Shown here: positions 31,049-42,095 of the stretch, one piece after another
How the letters are laid out: every line of letters starts with the position of its first letter
Numbering within the stretch: position 1 is the stretch's first letter
DNA from: Aquatica leii
Lineage: Eukaryota > Arthropoda > Insecta > Coleoptera > Lampyridae
Reading direction: 5' to 3'
NCBI GenBank assembly: GCA_035610365.1
Contig: CM069433.1
Coordinates: 79,518,236 to 79,582,235, forward strand
Length of the DNA: 64,000 nt
The notes under the pieces: model-generated
Database searches by the model: none
Seen by the model: the letters and a program-made list of their open reading frames with translations, nothing else
What the model was told of the DNA's origin: nothing
Position numbers and translations under genes: made by a program

Positions 31049-32923
31049 TTAATACAATTCATAATCTCTTAACTTAACAGGTTCTTTAATTATTCTACCA
31101 CTTCTGGTCGAGGTTTTACAATTTTGGTTTTGCACATTCCTATCAATATCTTCATTATTATTACTGTCAATTTCTGATAGGTCGTCTTGTTCTGCCTCAT
31201 TCTCAGCAGCTATGAGAATGTCGTCAAAATAAACAGAAACTCCTTTAATGTTAGCAAAATTTTTTGTATTAATATACTGAAAATATTCCGGTGCCATATT
31301 CAATCCAAATGGAAGTCTTAAAAATTTCCAGCATCCAAATGGAGTCGAAAATGTACACAGATCAGACGACTTTGAATCTAATTCAATTTGCCAAAATCCT
31401 TGTTTTAAATCTAAAACCGTAAACCATTTTTTTTGGCATAGATCATAAGTTAGATCCTCTACTGTTGGTATTAATACATTTGTTGGTCTTTTAATACACA
31501 TATTTAAATTTTTTGGGTCTAAGCATACTCTTAACGATTTGTCTGGTTTTTCTATAATTACCAAATTACTAACCCACCCAACTGGCTTTTCAACTTTTTC
31601 TATTATATTTTTACTTTCCAAATCCTTCAAAGTCTGTTTCAGCTTATCACGAATGGCAATTGGTATTCTTCTGGGGGGATTAGCAATTGGTTTACAATTA
31701 TTCATGATTTCAATTGTACATTTTTCTGAAAACCTACCTAACCCATTAAAAATTTCAGCGTTATTATTAAGAAACATATTTTTATCAATAAAATTCTTTA
31801 CATTATCAACCCTTTTTACTAGATTTAGTTTAACACATGTTGATACTCCAAGCAATGGAACTTTTGTCTTAACAATAATAAAATTCTCCGTGAGTACAAT
31901 ATTTTTATAAGAGCATTTGAGATTTACTTCACCTACAGGATTTATAATTGTACCTCCAAATGACTCCAACTTTATATTTGACACTTTAATAGCATTTGTG
32001 TTTTTAATTTTATTATAGATATCTAGAGGTAAAATATTTACATCTGCCCCTGTATCTAATTTGAAATTTACTTCCGTATTATTTAATTTAATTTTTTCAA
32101 ACCATGCATTTAAACTGTTTACATTCCTTACCTTTACTACATTTATTAGAATTTCATCACTAACATTTTCATGATCATCATTACTTTGTACTACCGTAAT
32201 ATTTTTGACTCTGCAGCATTTTTCGAAGTGGTTGACTATTCCACATCGGTTACATTTTTTTCCATATGCTGGACATTCCTTAGGACCATGAGTAGTTTTG
32301 CACCTACGACACATAAATTTAATATTTTCACACTTATGTTGTCCTTTTTTTGAGTTTGTTTTCACTATGTCTATTTCTGTTTCTTTTCCCCTCAAGTTTC
32401 TTGCTTGCATTTTCGATACTTCAGCAGCTTGACAATAATCAATTGTTTTCTTGAGGTCCAGCTTATCCACACGTAATAATTTTTCTTGTAAACTTGAATC
32501 AAATAGTCCAATTACTATTCTATCTCGAACCATTTCTTCATTTTTATCTCCAAATTCGCATGATTGTGCTAATTTCTTGACTGCCGTTAAAAATTGTTCA
32601 AAGGTCTCACCTTCAACTTGATCTCTTTTATAAAATTTAAATCTTTCATATACCACATTTTTCTTCGGATTACAGAATTCCTCGAATGCTTTTAATACAG
32701 CATCTTCATTTTGTCTATCTTCTTCTTTCATATCAAAAGTGTTGTACAATTCAACTGCTTCTTCACCAGCTAAACATAACAATATGTTCGCTTTGATTTC
32801 CGTAGATTTCTTGTTGCGTTCAGTAGCATTCATATAAATATTATAATTTTGTTTAAATTTACGCCAATTTTCTGCAATATTTCCTGTTAAATTTAAAATT
32901 CCTGGTTTTTTTGCATCCTCCAT
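31049..32923 (-). CDS. Gag-protease-partial RT fusion protein of a Gypsy element
   Basis: 624 aa, uninterrupted. Residues about 1-195 are a retrotransposon Gag (FEQFLTAVKKLAQSCEFGD). About 205-240 hold two Cys-rich knuckles (CRRCKTTHGPKEC and CNRCGIVNHFEKCC). FKLDTGADVNILP at about 290 is the aspartic protease. From about 405 the RT begins (PPRRIPIAIRDKL, VIIEKPDKSLRVCLDPKNLN, FTVLDLKQGFWQIELD, LPFGLNMAPEYFQ) and reaches the catalytic SVYFDDILIA. Right after AENEAEQ the sequence jumps to a Pol C-terminal tail (SGRIIKEPVKLRDYELY). The rest of RT, RNase H and integrase are therefore missing, and the deletion kept the frame open. Confidence 0.85.
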   Translation of the reverse strand: MEDAKKPGILNLTGNIAENWRKFKQNYNIYMNATERNKKSTEIKANILLCLAGEEAVELYNTFDMKEEDRQNEDAVLKAFEEFCNPKKNVVYERFKFYKRDQVEGETFEQFLTAVKKLAQSCEFGDKNEEMVRDRIVIGLFDSSLQEKLLRVDKLDLKKTIDYCQAAEVSKMQARNLRGKETEIDIVKTNSKKGQHKCENIKFMCRRCKTTHGPKECPAYGKKCNRCGIVNHFEKCCRVKNITVVQSNDDHENVSDEILINVVKVRNVNSLNAWFEKIKLNNTEVNFKLDTGADVNILPLDIYNKIKNTNAIKVSNIKLESFGGTIINPVGEVNLKCSYKNIVLTENFIIVKTKVPLLGVSTCVKLNLVKRVDNVKNFIDKNMFLNNNAEIFNGLGRFSEKCTIEIMNNCKPIANPPRRIPIAIRDKLKQTLKDLESKNIIEKVEKPVGWVSNLVIIEKPDKSLRVCLDPKNLNMCIKRPTNVLIPTVEDLTYDLCQKKWFTVLDLKQGFWQIELDSKSSDLCTFSTPFGCWKFLRLPFGLNMAPEYFQYINTKNFANIKGVSVYFDDILIAAENEAEQDDLSEIDSNNNEDIDRNVQNQNCKTSTRSGRIIKEPVKLRDYELY

Positions 32924-33065
32924 TGTATTTATTGTAATGTAAACTTATTACAACAGAAAGTTCGTTAATTATGAACCACACCCAATGAAGTAAAAACGTA
33001 ACCTCAATGGCTATATTTTTCAATACTTGCAGTTTATTTTTTGTTTCCTTGCGAAGATTCTATTA

Positions 33066-33079
33066 CCTCGACTGCGCCA
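33066..33079 (-). other. Primer-binding site of the nested Gypsy
   Basis: TGGCGCAGTCGAGG read on the minus strand, immediately inside the 5' LTR. It matches the start of the tRNA-Ser-type primer site known from 17.6/297-like Gypsy elements. Confidence 0.65.
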
Positions 33080-33217
33080 TGTCATATCTCTTATTTATAA
33101 GATTTAAATAAAAGACAGAGATTGCAATAAACTTTATATTTTATATCAACTATGAGTCGCATGACATGTACATTTTATGTGGCACACACACAATGCCGTG
33201 TTGCCACGTTTACAACA
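33080..33217 (-). repeat. Nested Gypsy 5' LTR
   Basis: 138 bp, identical to 30873-31010, followed by the duplicated TATGT. Confidence 0.9.
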
Positions 33218-33222
33218 TATGT

Positions 33223-33594
33223 AACAACACAACTGTTCAACCCCGCTCCCCCCCCCACCCCCCGCACTCAATCGGAACGTCTCCGAACGATCCTACAGCA
33301 TACGCCTGTTGTCAAACCGACAACACCGTAATACAATCTTTGCCTCTCAACACAACTGTTCAACTGTAGGTGGAATAAGCACAATTTCGAGGTCTTGCGT
33401 AAGCTCCATGACGTGTCCAAAACACACTCAAATGGGCGTTACGGACCACACACGACGTCAAACACCTATACCTTCTCGGCCTTGACCTCAAAACCTCGAT
33501 TTCTCCACGAGAAAGTTTGCTTAACCCTACCACTTATGACGTCACAAACAGTATATATATGAGGGAGGTAAGTGGAGGGAGCTCATTCGAAGAG
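33223..33594 (+). promoter_or_regulatory. Putative promoter of the Polinton plus-strand gene block
   Basis: A locally GC-rich stretch with a C-run (about 33245-33262) and TGACGTCA-type sites (TATGACGTCACAA near 33535; CACGACGTCAAAC near 33451) precedes a TATA box (GTATATATATGAGG, about 33551-33563) that lies 32-45 bp upstream of the ATG at 33595. It is well placed to drive the Cys-rich gene and PolB. Confidence 0.5.
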
Positions 33595-34535
33595 ATGTCC
33601 TCCTCAAGTAAACAAGTGCTTACAAGTGACGGTGTTGTGGTTGCTGCTAAAAATGTAAGTTTGAAATTACATATTTGCCTACTAAATCTACTACTCGAAT
33701 TAATGTTTTACAAAATTTAAAATTAACTCCTATGTCGGATTGCTGTACATCTATTGATGCAGTACTACAGCATCCGTTTCCTATTAATCAAATTGAGGAT
33801 GTCATCGCTGATATCCAATCGCACTGCGGTGTAACCCTTTTACAGAATGTGTGTGATGAACTCCACGAACAACTTACACCGTCTACATATTCGAGGAGTT
33901 CACTGACATCGTTACCTGACCCTTTTCATGAAGTCATGGACATTTCATGCACCTGTCATGATATTCAAAATACACAAGTTTGTTTAGAACATGTAGGGTG
34001 TGAAACTGTTCCTGATGTTAATGTGAAGAGTGTGGAATCTTCGACAGCCGATGATCTCTCTGGTCCAGTCGATGGTAAGTGCGCTTGCAACTATGCATCA
34101 ACGTCAACGTATGTGTGCAAGTGTGTCACGAAATCTGAAGCGGAGAAGAGAGACACGGAACTTGTTGAAGAAACGATTACCTGTCCTTCAGCTATTGCTC
34201 AGGTGTTATCTGTATTTCCACCATTCTCTTCTGAGAATTTTTTGTTTACTTGTATTGATTCTTTAGAACAACTTTTTATAGAAAACAATAGATGGTACAG
34301 CATCAATGTAGTCCGACATAGAGTTAAAAATACACAATGTACTCCTTCTACTTTCCAAAAAAAACTGATCCAACAGCTTCCAGAGTCGGCAAAGAGAAGA
34401 CGTGCATTGTGTTACAAAATTAAGAAAATGTGCAATTTAGACGATAAATTGTTTGACTTTTTGTATTCTAATTTTAATACTTATTATTTTAAGTATTTCA
34501 AAAATTTTGTTTTGGCAAAAAAAAAAGGCAAATAA
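33595..34535 (+). pseudogene. Cys-rich protein of unknown function upstream of PolB
   Basis: A first segment from the ATG at 33595 (SSSSKQVLTSDGVVVAAKN) runs into GTAAGT at 33655, a possible splice donor. The main frame is open from a possible start at 33732 (MSDCCTSIDAVLQHPF) to 34535, 267 aa. It has a central Cys-rich part (CTCHDI, CLEHVGC, CACNY, CKC at about residues 75-155) and a basic C-terminal domain (CIDSLEQLFIENNRWYSIN, PESAKRRRALCYK). The upstream and main frames differ, so there is either a frameshift or splicing. After the TAA at 34533-34535 the same frame stays open for about 30 codons. No family recognised; its position suggests an early or regulatory gene, by inference only. 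Confidence 0.5.
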
Positions 34536-34720
34536 ACACCTGACAATATCCATGAACCTCTCCTATCCCCGTTTCCTTATCCTGGTGACGCTGCTACATT
34601 GGGTGCTCGTCCCGTCACTGCACAGTAATTATTCTTACTGACTGAAAATGTAGCTTGTCTTAATGACAATATAGAAGATATTAAATATTACTATAACTCA
34701 TAGTATTTTGTAAATTACAG

Positions 34721-37700
34721 CAAAAGTTTGTCATCAATGCGGGCACGTGTTTACACGAAGCGATAACCTCAAACGTCACTTACAAAATTCCTGCAAAGGT
34801 GTTGCTAAAACTCCAAATGATGAAGTTAAGAAACGTAAATTTGAAGATGGGGGCGAGTCTTCATCTAAGAAAAAATCGATGATAACAAGCAGGAAGTAAT
34901 CGTTAACGTTAGATGTAACGAATGTCAAGAAGATGTACTCAAAGCACATTATCGAGGACATCTCCGAAGTAATCGCCACAAAATTAATGCTTGTCGATTT
35001 ATAGATGATGAAGGTATTCAAATTATACAATCAGCATTTCAAGATAGGCTCATGAGTTATAAATTATCACCTAGTAACCAACATGTAAAAGTAGTAGACT
35101 TAATGAACGAGTTCAGTGAAAAAATAAGTAGTCTTATGAATAAACAGGTTGCAAAATTTAGAAACGTTAAAGTTAATTGTGAATTATTTGGGTTATATAC
35201 ATTAAAGCAACAAGAAGTATTAGATATCAAGTCTTTTCAAACAAAGTATGAAATTTTAAGCCCAGGTACGGATGTTGCAGAACTATACAAGAAGTTTGTG
35301 GAAATTTTAGATAGAAAGGAATCTGAATTCCAAGAAAAAGATTCAGGTGAGTTAAGTATCAAAAATGTTATATGTTACAAAAGTTTGTTTTAGGATGGGT
35401 TTTGGTGAAATTTCTGCATGTGGAAGTAAATTTCGTTAAGTTCAATCCGTTAAAGGCATCTTCTTATGTTAAACTACCCATCGAAATCATACATAAAAAG
35501 CTGTCATCAATGTTATGAATTTTGATGAATTCTGTTTTGGATGGGCTGTGGCATCTGCGCTTAGTTGTTCCGAATGGGAATCCGCAAAGAGTTGCGTCCT
35601 ATCCCGATTTTCGAACCTTATGCAATTGGGATGGTATTACTTTCCCTATGAAACTAACTGATATTGGAAAGTTTGAAGACAACAACAACATATCGGTTAA
35701 CGTGTACGGATTAGAAGAAATTACAGAACAAGGAACACGAAAAATTGAAGTTGTGGGACCACTATATTACACGAAAAAGAAGCAGAATACTCACATTAAT
35801 TTATTGTTAATAGAAAACAACACCGGTTCTCAACATTATTGTTGGATCAAGAATTTTTCGCGATTGGTGAGTACACAGTTAACAACCCGGCACGGTGCAA
35901 AATATTTTTGTGATTCCTGTTTACATTACTTTAGAAATGAACAACTGCTTCAACGACACGTAACACATGATTGTAATTATGTCTACACCAAATTACCTAC
36001 GCATAATGCTACAATCGATACAACCGGTGCAATTACGTATGATAATGTTCTTAAATTTAATAATTTCCATAAAAAATGTCTGTTCCGTTTGTCATATATG
36101 CTGATTTTGAGTCGCTGCTTATACCTGTACATACGGCGTTTCCTAATCCAAAGGATCCCTTCACTGTCAAAACATGTAAGCATGAACCATATGCTTTCGC
36201 GTACTACATTAAATCTACTGAGAATGATGAATGGTCTCGTTTAAAACTGTATCGTGGTGTAGATGCTGCTAGAACATTTATTAACTGGTTAGAATCGGAC
36301 ATACATCAAATATATTCTAACCATTTAAAAGAGTCGAAACCGATGCTTCCACTAACTGCACCAGAATTGGTTGAGTATGTAACAGCACAACAATGCTTTA
36401 TTTGCAAGAAAGAATTTGGTAACCCTGGCAATCCAAAAGTAAAAGATCATTCTCATCTTACAGGAAGATATCGTGGCGCAGCACATTCTACATGTAACCT
36501 TAATTATAAAATACCTAACTTTATACCAATATTTTTTCATAACCTAAGCGGATATGATGCACATTTATTTATAAAACAGTTGGCTTTAGAAAAAGAAGAG
36601 GTCGATGTAATTCCACAATCTAAAGAAAAATATATCACGTTCAGCAAGAGACTACTAGTGGATAGAACGCCTAAAGAAAATGGAAAAATGGAAGATGTAT
36701 ACCTGCGTGTACGATTTCTCGATAGTTATCGTTTTCTGGCTTCATCCTTAGACGCGTTAGCACAAACTCTTGCAGATGAACAATGTACCAGTTTACGAAA
36801 ATTTTATTCTGATGATCAAAAGTTTAACCTGGCAAGAGTTAAAGGGGTTTTTCCATATTCTTACGTGGACAACTACACAAAATTAAATGAATGCTGTTTA
36901 CCAAAAAAAGAAGATTTTTACGACACTCTTCGAGAGCAACATATTTCTAAAGAAGATTATCAACGTGCTACAAGCACATGGTCAACGTTTCAGTGTAAAT
37001 CGCTTGGAGATTATTCCGACGTATACCTATCTTGTGATGTGTTACTATTAACTGATGTATTTGAAAATTTTCGTGTACTCTGTCAAAAATTTATGATTTA
37101 GATCCAGCTCAATATATTACGGCTCCTGGTCTGGCTTGGGATGCAATGCTGAAACATACGCAAGTAGAATTAGAGCTTTTGACCGATATGGATATGTACC
37201 ATTTCTTCAAGAAAGGTATTCGCGGAGGTGTAAGTACATGCATTAAACGAAAATCTCTAGCCAATAACCCATATATTCCAAGCTTTAATTCTAAAAACCC
37301 TACATCATACATTATGTACTTAGATTCCACAAATTTATATGGGCACTCAATGCGAGAGTATTTACCTCGTACAGGATTTACTTGGTTATCGTCTGAAGCT
37401 GTGGACTCTTTTAACGTTTTAGACATACCCGACGATGCTGAAGAGGGGTATGTATTAGAGGTGGATTTAGAGTATCCAGATAATTTACACGACCATCACA
37501 ACGATTTACCGTTCTGTCCAGAGAGTATTTGTCCTCCAGGTTCAACCTCATCCCAGAAAAACTCATTCCAAATTTAAATGATAAAACAGCATACATCATT
37601 CATTACAGAAACTTAAAGCAATGTCTTAAGCATGGATTGGTGCTTACTTATACACATCGAATATTAAAATTTCAGCAAAGTCCTTGGTTAAGAAGTTACA

Positions 37701-38759
37701 TCGACTTAAACACCAGGTTACGAAATGAGGTGAATACAAAATTTGAAAAGGATTTTTATAAACTAATGAATAACGGTGTATTTGGAAAAACAATGGAAAA
37801 TGTGGATAAACGTAGAAATATACGTTTATTAACCCATTGGGAAAACATTGGAAAACGCTTAGGATTAGAAGCTTACGTGGCTAAACCAACTTTTAAGCAG
37901 GTGACCAGGTTCACTGAAAAGTTATACGCTATAGAACTGTCCAAAACAGCTGTTGTATACAATAAACCTGTATATGTTGGATTTACGATATTAGATATAT
38001 CAAAAATTGTAATGTACCGGTTTTTTATGAAGTGTTACGATCAAAATATGAACAAAACGTAAAATTATTGTACACGGATACAGACAGCTTAATAGTAGAA
38101 ATACAAACACCTGATGTTTACGAAGATATGAAAATGCAGATAAATGAATATGACACTTCTAATTATAAAAAGAATAATCGACAGAATATTCCAATTACTA
38201 CTTCTGTTGTAGGTAAAATGAAGGATGAATTTGGTGGAACAGCAGTTCACAGTTTCTACGGTGCTGGAGCCAAGTGTTACTGTGTTAATGTCGGGGATCA
38301 AATTATTAAAAAGCTAAAGGTGTGCGAAAATATGTAGTACAACGCGATATTAGTGAACTGGATTTTAAACAAGTTGCTGAAGGTGAGAAGGAAACTATGA
38401 TGTGTAAAATGTATGTGTTTAGATCTACTTTACATGATCTACACACAGAACTTATAAATAAAATAGCTTTGTGTTCTTCGGACGATAAACGATTTATAAT
38501 ACCTGGTACATGTAATACGTTGGCATGGGGTCATCAAGATATCGATTGGAACGTCAAAATAAATTCTTTATTAAAAGCTGCTTGTGATATCCTTCAAGAA
38601 CCGGATGAAGAATGTGGTGAAGAGGACAAACAACCAGATGTGGAGAACTTTGATGGTTTTGAATCATCTGCAAACTGGGATTCCAACACTTTACCACCAC
38701 AATTCAACGACCCTATTGATTTGGATGAACTGATAAATAATCATTTAAACGATATATAA
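34721..38759 (+). pseudogene. polB: Protein-primed family B DNA polymerase (Polinton PolB)
   Basis: The gene copies the element's linear DNA from a protein primer. After an acceptor (TAAATTACAG, 34711-34720) a C2H2 finger (CHQCGHVFTRSDNLKRH) opens the protein, and a second Cys/His pair (CNECQEDVL...H) follows. A 47-bp intron (GTGAGT...TTTTAG) lies at 35348-35394. 3'-5' exonuclease motifs are YADFES (36100), HNLSGYDAHLF (36540) and YSDVYLSCD (37013). Polymerase motifs are LDSTNLYG (37320), KLMNNGVFGKTMEN (37760) and YTDTDSL (38070). The C-terminus has SSDDKRFI and LAWGH and an acidic tail. Frames change near 34900, 35515, 36070, 37100, 37550, 38045 and 38330, so this copy cannot make a full enzyme as written. 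All catalytic motifs are intact. Confidence 0.9.
35348..35394 (+). other. Small intron in PolB
   Basis: 47 bp with GTGAGT donor and TTTGTTTTAG acceptor. The PolB frame continues across it as SG|WVL without a break. Confidence 0.55.
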
Positions 38760-38820
38760 ATATGTCTAAAAGTGGTGGGGATAATAAAAAAATAAATTAA
38801 AAAATAACTGTTTTATTTGT

Positions 38821-39744
38821 TTATATTACAACGCTGTTGTTTATCCATGAATTATGAGATTTATCTAAACCTAACCATTTTACGTATAACCGATTACCAC
38901 GACGTTTTAATATTTTTTCAACTAAATATATGTCTGCAAATTTAACTTCTTGAAGTTCTTGTTCGTAAAAACCTCCTTTGATCTGCTGATCATTTACATC
39001 CTTTAAAATGTATGTAGTAGGATTCGTATTTTGTACAGTCATTACTTGAAAAATTTCAGTGCTCCAATTTGGGGTAAAACCTTTTGCAAACACCCCCCGA
39101 TGTTTACTAATTCGAACGAATGCACCTTTTGAAAATTTAGGTGTTTTTAAATCCAAGACTTTTCTATTATCGAACCGAGATTTTAAAATGTTCTTCGAGT
39201 TGTTTTTATTCACATCGATCGGTTTATATCCAGTAGTTCTATGAGTTGTTGAATTGTAATTTTTAACAATTAACGGTAATAAATTCAACCATTTATAAGA
39301 TCCTTGTAAGCTAAACTTTTTCCACATGAGGTTTTTGAAGGGGCGATTTACGCGTTCAACGATACTACTTTTTTCAGAATAAGTACTGTAATGATTTATA
39401 GCAAACTTCTTCATTAGATCTTGGAATTGTTTATTATAAAATTCTTTACCATTATCAGTCTGTAAATTATGAGGTGTTGCTTTAACTAATACTTTTTTCA
39501 TTGCATTAGTTACATCTGTTCCAGTTTTTCGTTTTACTGGTTCGCACCAAACATATTTTGAAAAGGTATTAATTACTACTAAAATGTAACGAAAACCTTT
39601 ATTTAAATGTGCGTAGGGTATCATTTCTACTAAATCTGCTTGAAAGAGGTCATTCAATCCTTTAATAACTACACGCCTTCGAGGAAAATTTTTTCTAACC
39701 GGTTTATGAAGTTCTTCAATCACTTGCTGTCGTTCGGGCTCCAT
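38821..39744 (-). CDS. int: Polinton integrase with C-terminal chromodomain
   Basis: 307 aa, intact. The retroviral-type (rve) core has catalytic residues D37 (LFQADLVEM), D97 (LQTDNGKEF) and E130 (SSIVERVNR). The N-terminus (IEELHKPVRKNFPRRR) is the usual Polinton start; there is no HHCC domain. The last about 40 residues form a chromodomain (YLVEKILKRRGNRLYVKWLG with SHNSWINN), which binds histone tails in chromodomain retrotransposons and could steer insertion. It would join element ends to the target, giving the 6-bp duplication. Its stop lies 61 bp from the convergent PolB stop, with AATAAA signals in between. The D97-E130 spacing is about one residue shorter than I expect for the family. 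Confidence 0.9.
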   Translation of the reverse strand: MEPERQQVIEELHKPVRKNFPRRRVVIKGLNDLFQADLVEMIPYAHLNKGFRYILVVINTFSKYVWCEPVKRKTGTDVTNAMKKVLVKATPHNLQTDNGKEFYNKQFQDLMKKFAINHYSTYSEKSSIVERVNRPFKNLMWKKFSLQGSYKWLNLLPLIVKNYNSTTHRTTGYKPIDVNKNNSKNILKSRFDNRKVLDLKTPKFSKGAFVRISKHRGVFAKGFTPNWSTEIFQVMTVQNTNPTTYILKDVNDQQIKGGFYEQELQEVKFADIYLVEKILKRRGNRLYVKWLGLDKSHNSWINNSVVI

Positions 39745-39754
39745 AACTGAACTC

Positions 39755-40144
39755 TTACAATGATTTCTAATACAAAACTAATTTCGTCTTGTTTAAATCG
39801 TAAAACTCTTTCACCTTGCGATGTTAATCTGACCTGTTCGCTTTCTGATACCTTAATGACATCTCCTTGTTTAGTAAGACCCCTTCTAAATCTTGCAGAG
39901 TCTTATATTTTTTTTCGTTGATATGTATTATACAATCATGCGAGCATCGCACGGTTATAATGCTAGCCTCAAGCAAAGGGAATTTATATTCGTTCCCAAA
40001 TAAGTTGATATGTGAACCATCTGTCGTACCCATTACATATACCGCTGTATCATAATGTAAAGAAGATACTTGTTTTACAAAATAAAGGGTTTCTTGATGA
40101 GCTTTAATTTGGTTAATATGTCTTCCAAACTTATCGAGCGTCAT
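39755..40144 (-). pseudogene. Small Polinton protein between integrase and conserved PY-like gene
   Basis: The open part 39824-40144 encodes 106 aa starting MTLDKFGRHINQIKAHQETL, with INLFGNEYKFPLLEASIITV and CSHDCIIHI in the middle. Comparable small genes occur at this place in other Polintons, but I know no function. Near its end the frame is lost, and a short basic continuation (about 39755-39825) in another frame reads toward the integrase start, so the true C-terminus is probably 20-25 residues longer. Confidence 0.5.
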
Positions 40145-40193
40145 GTCTTATGTCTACGGCTACCACTAATATGAGAATGTGCTTAACAACACA

Positions 40194-41280
40194 TCATTTT
40201 ATTATCTTGGCAGATCGCAACTCATCAATAATGTAAATTATTTCGTTCGTGTGTCCTGTATGACCTGCTTCTTTAGAGCTTAATAATGTTCTTAACCAAT
40301 TAACTAATTTATTAGGATCTTTCCACGGAAGAAACTCTAAACGTTTGTTATTTAGCTGCAGCATCTGTATATGTCCTCCTTCTTTTAAAGTAGTAGAATT
40401 TGATCGGACACGAGTCATTGAAGTAGCTAATAACGGTTTGATTATATTAGAATATTTTTTACCAGCAGCTTGTATTTGTTGTTGGATCATAGTGTCTACG
40501 TGTTGCGTTTGTTCGTATGATTATATCCTTGTATTGAATTTGGTCTTGTTGTTTATAACCAATCGGGATTCGTTTAAATAACAGTTCGTATAAACCGGGA
40601 GTACCCGTATATCGAAATTCTTCTCCTGATGGACGTTTGATGAGCAAATCTTCTCCGACAAACTCTAGATCTGAATCTCCTACTTGAAATTTATTTAAAG
40701 CGGGGTCAAAACGCACCCCATAATTATGATCAAATTCGTTATTTACATCACGGAACAATGATTCTACATATATCTTTGCCAAACCATCATATTGATTTAA
40801 ATAATCTTGAAAAGCTTGATTTGTACCAAGTTCGGCGAGTTCGCTTCGTAGTTCGTCTAACGTAGGAATATTATCAACTTTTGCATCGTCAGTATGTGCG
40901 ATCACATCAGTATCTAAAAACGTAATTTCTTTAGGTTGTCCAGAGGTATGATGTGTTGAGGGTCTTGTGGGAGTACTAGCGTGAGAAGGTTTAAACTGGT
41001 CTGTTATTTGTGATTTTAATTCCACTGAACCTTGTTTGACTTTCTCAGAAATATTGGACGAAAGTTGTTTTATGGAAACTGTAACATCAGGTTGTTTCTT
41101 GACAGTAAACTCTGAATCAGGTTTAATAGTTGTTAATAATTCCTTTAATGGTTGAGTTATAGGTTTAAACTGTTGTTGAATAATACTTTCTTTTTGTGAC
41201 GTGTCCGCTTTCAAACTATCCGCCTTACGTTTTACAGCTTTACGTGCTCGAATTAGTTCTTCTTTTAACCGATTACTCAT
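40194..41280 (-). pseudogene. Conserved Polinton protein (DUF8207-like)
   Basis: The start MSNRLKEELIRARKAVKRKA (41280) is chosen over two upstream Met codons (41337 and 41301) because relatives begin with a basic helix and because it avoids overlap with the ATPase. The N-terminal half is a charged, Thr/Ser/Pro-rich linker. The conserved domain begins near YGVRFDPALNKFQVGDSDLE and includes YTGTPGLYELLF (about 40585-40625). The frame breaks near 40480, and the remainder (GGHIQMLQLNNKRLEFLPW, SSKEAGHTGHTNEIIYIIDE) is in 40194-40490. This pattern recurs in arthropod Polintons and is what I recall as DUF8207; role unknown, possibly virion core. Confidence 0.65.
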
Positions 41281-41314
41281 TGCAACTATCTGTTGTTGCA
41301 TCGCGTAGTACAAT

Positions 41315-42040
41315 TTATATTTTAATGAAACAATCAAATCCTTTTCTGTAACGACCGGAAGTTACACCACTCTCTTTATCGATAACTAAGAATCCATATT
41401 TATCTTGCCAACAATAACTACACAAAGTTTTAAACACATCAAAAGACATATCCACATTTACATGATCTTCGTATATATGTTTTATATTTCGTTGATCTTG
41501 TTGAAAAACAATAATCATATTTGCATTGTCTCGTATTAACTGTTTGGGAATAGATGAGTATGTTTGACACAAATAAAAGCAATCTATATTTTGATGTCTT
41601 CCAAAACAAAAATATTCGCGAATTTCGCTTTGGTTGTGACAAACTACATCATCAAATATAATGATGGAGTTTATGCGTGCCGACTTAGGTGAAAGAATTG
41701 TTTTACTATCATCGTACTCAAAGTATTTTACATCACGAAGTGGTTGTAACAGTTGTCTTAAGTAATTGTATTTAGGTTGGTATAATGATTTAGAATACAC
41801 GTAAACATTTTCAAATCGTAACCCGTTAGGATGTTCTAGCAAACTTATCATAACATTCGTCTTACCACAACCCGAAGGACCTACTATTAGTCCCCGTTTA
41901 CACCCTTCTCCAAGTAGGAAACCGTGTTTGAAAAACTTTTTGTTAGATACAATACTTGAATCATAATTTTTAATTGGTAACTGATTATCTTGATGTATGA
42001 ATTGTATCGCATTCATTGCTTTACTACTCAATATATCCAT
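41315..42040 (-). CDS. Genome-packaging ATPase (FtsK/A32-like)
   Basis: 241 aa, intact. Walker A is GLIVGPSGCGKTNVM (about residues 50-64), Walker B is SIIIFDDVV (about 123-131), and the sensor region is FGRHQNIDCFYLCQTYSSIP (about 145-164). These are typical of the A32/FtsK-HerA packaging ATPases that pump DNA into capsids of Polintons, virophages and nucleocytoplasmic large DNA viruses. It is transcribed divergently from the PLA2 gene with a gap of 55-73 bp, which must hold both promoters. Its presence with capsid genes supports a virion stage. Confidence 0.9.
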   Translation of the reverse strand: MDILSSKAMNAIQFIHQDNQLPIKNYDSSIVSNKKFFKHGFLLGEGCKRGLIVGPSGCGKTNVMISLLEHPNGLRFENVYVYSKSLYQPKYNYLRQLLQPLRDVKYFEYDDSKTILSPKSARINSIIIFDDVVCHNQSEIREYFCFGRHQNIDCFYLCQTYSSIPKQLIRDNANMIIVFQQDQRNIKHIYEDHVNVDMSFDVFKTLCSYCWQDKYGFLVIDKESGVTSGRYRKGFDCFIKI

Positions 42041-42095
42041 AATTTACAGTTAAATAGACGTGTTTAGCGCAAATAACTTTAGTTTTACGTGACTT

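Larger units (their letters stand above)
30873..33217 (-). mobile_element. Young internally deleted Ty3/Gypsy retrotransposon
   Basis: A 2,345-bp element with 138-bp LTRs identical at every base (30873-31010 and 33080-33217), TG...CA borders and a perfect 5-bp duplication. On the minus strand the primer-binding site TGGCGCAGTCGAGG directly follows the 5' LTR (33066-33079), resembling the tRNA-Ser type used by the 17.6/297 group. A purine tract (AAAAGAGGAAGA) directly precedes the 3' LTR (from 31011). One 624-codon ORF fills the interior. Identical LTRs mean very recent insertion; the lack of most of pol means it needed helper enzymes. Confidence 0.9.

Noticed and set aside
31539-32353. Plus-strand hydrophobic frames inside the nested Gypsy
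   Set aside because: They are antisense to an intact Gag-protease-RT ORF.
33166-33369. Open frame spanning the Gypsy LTR edge and the Polinton leader
   Set aside because: It crosses an insertion boundary and has no homology; an artefact of nesting.
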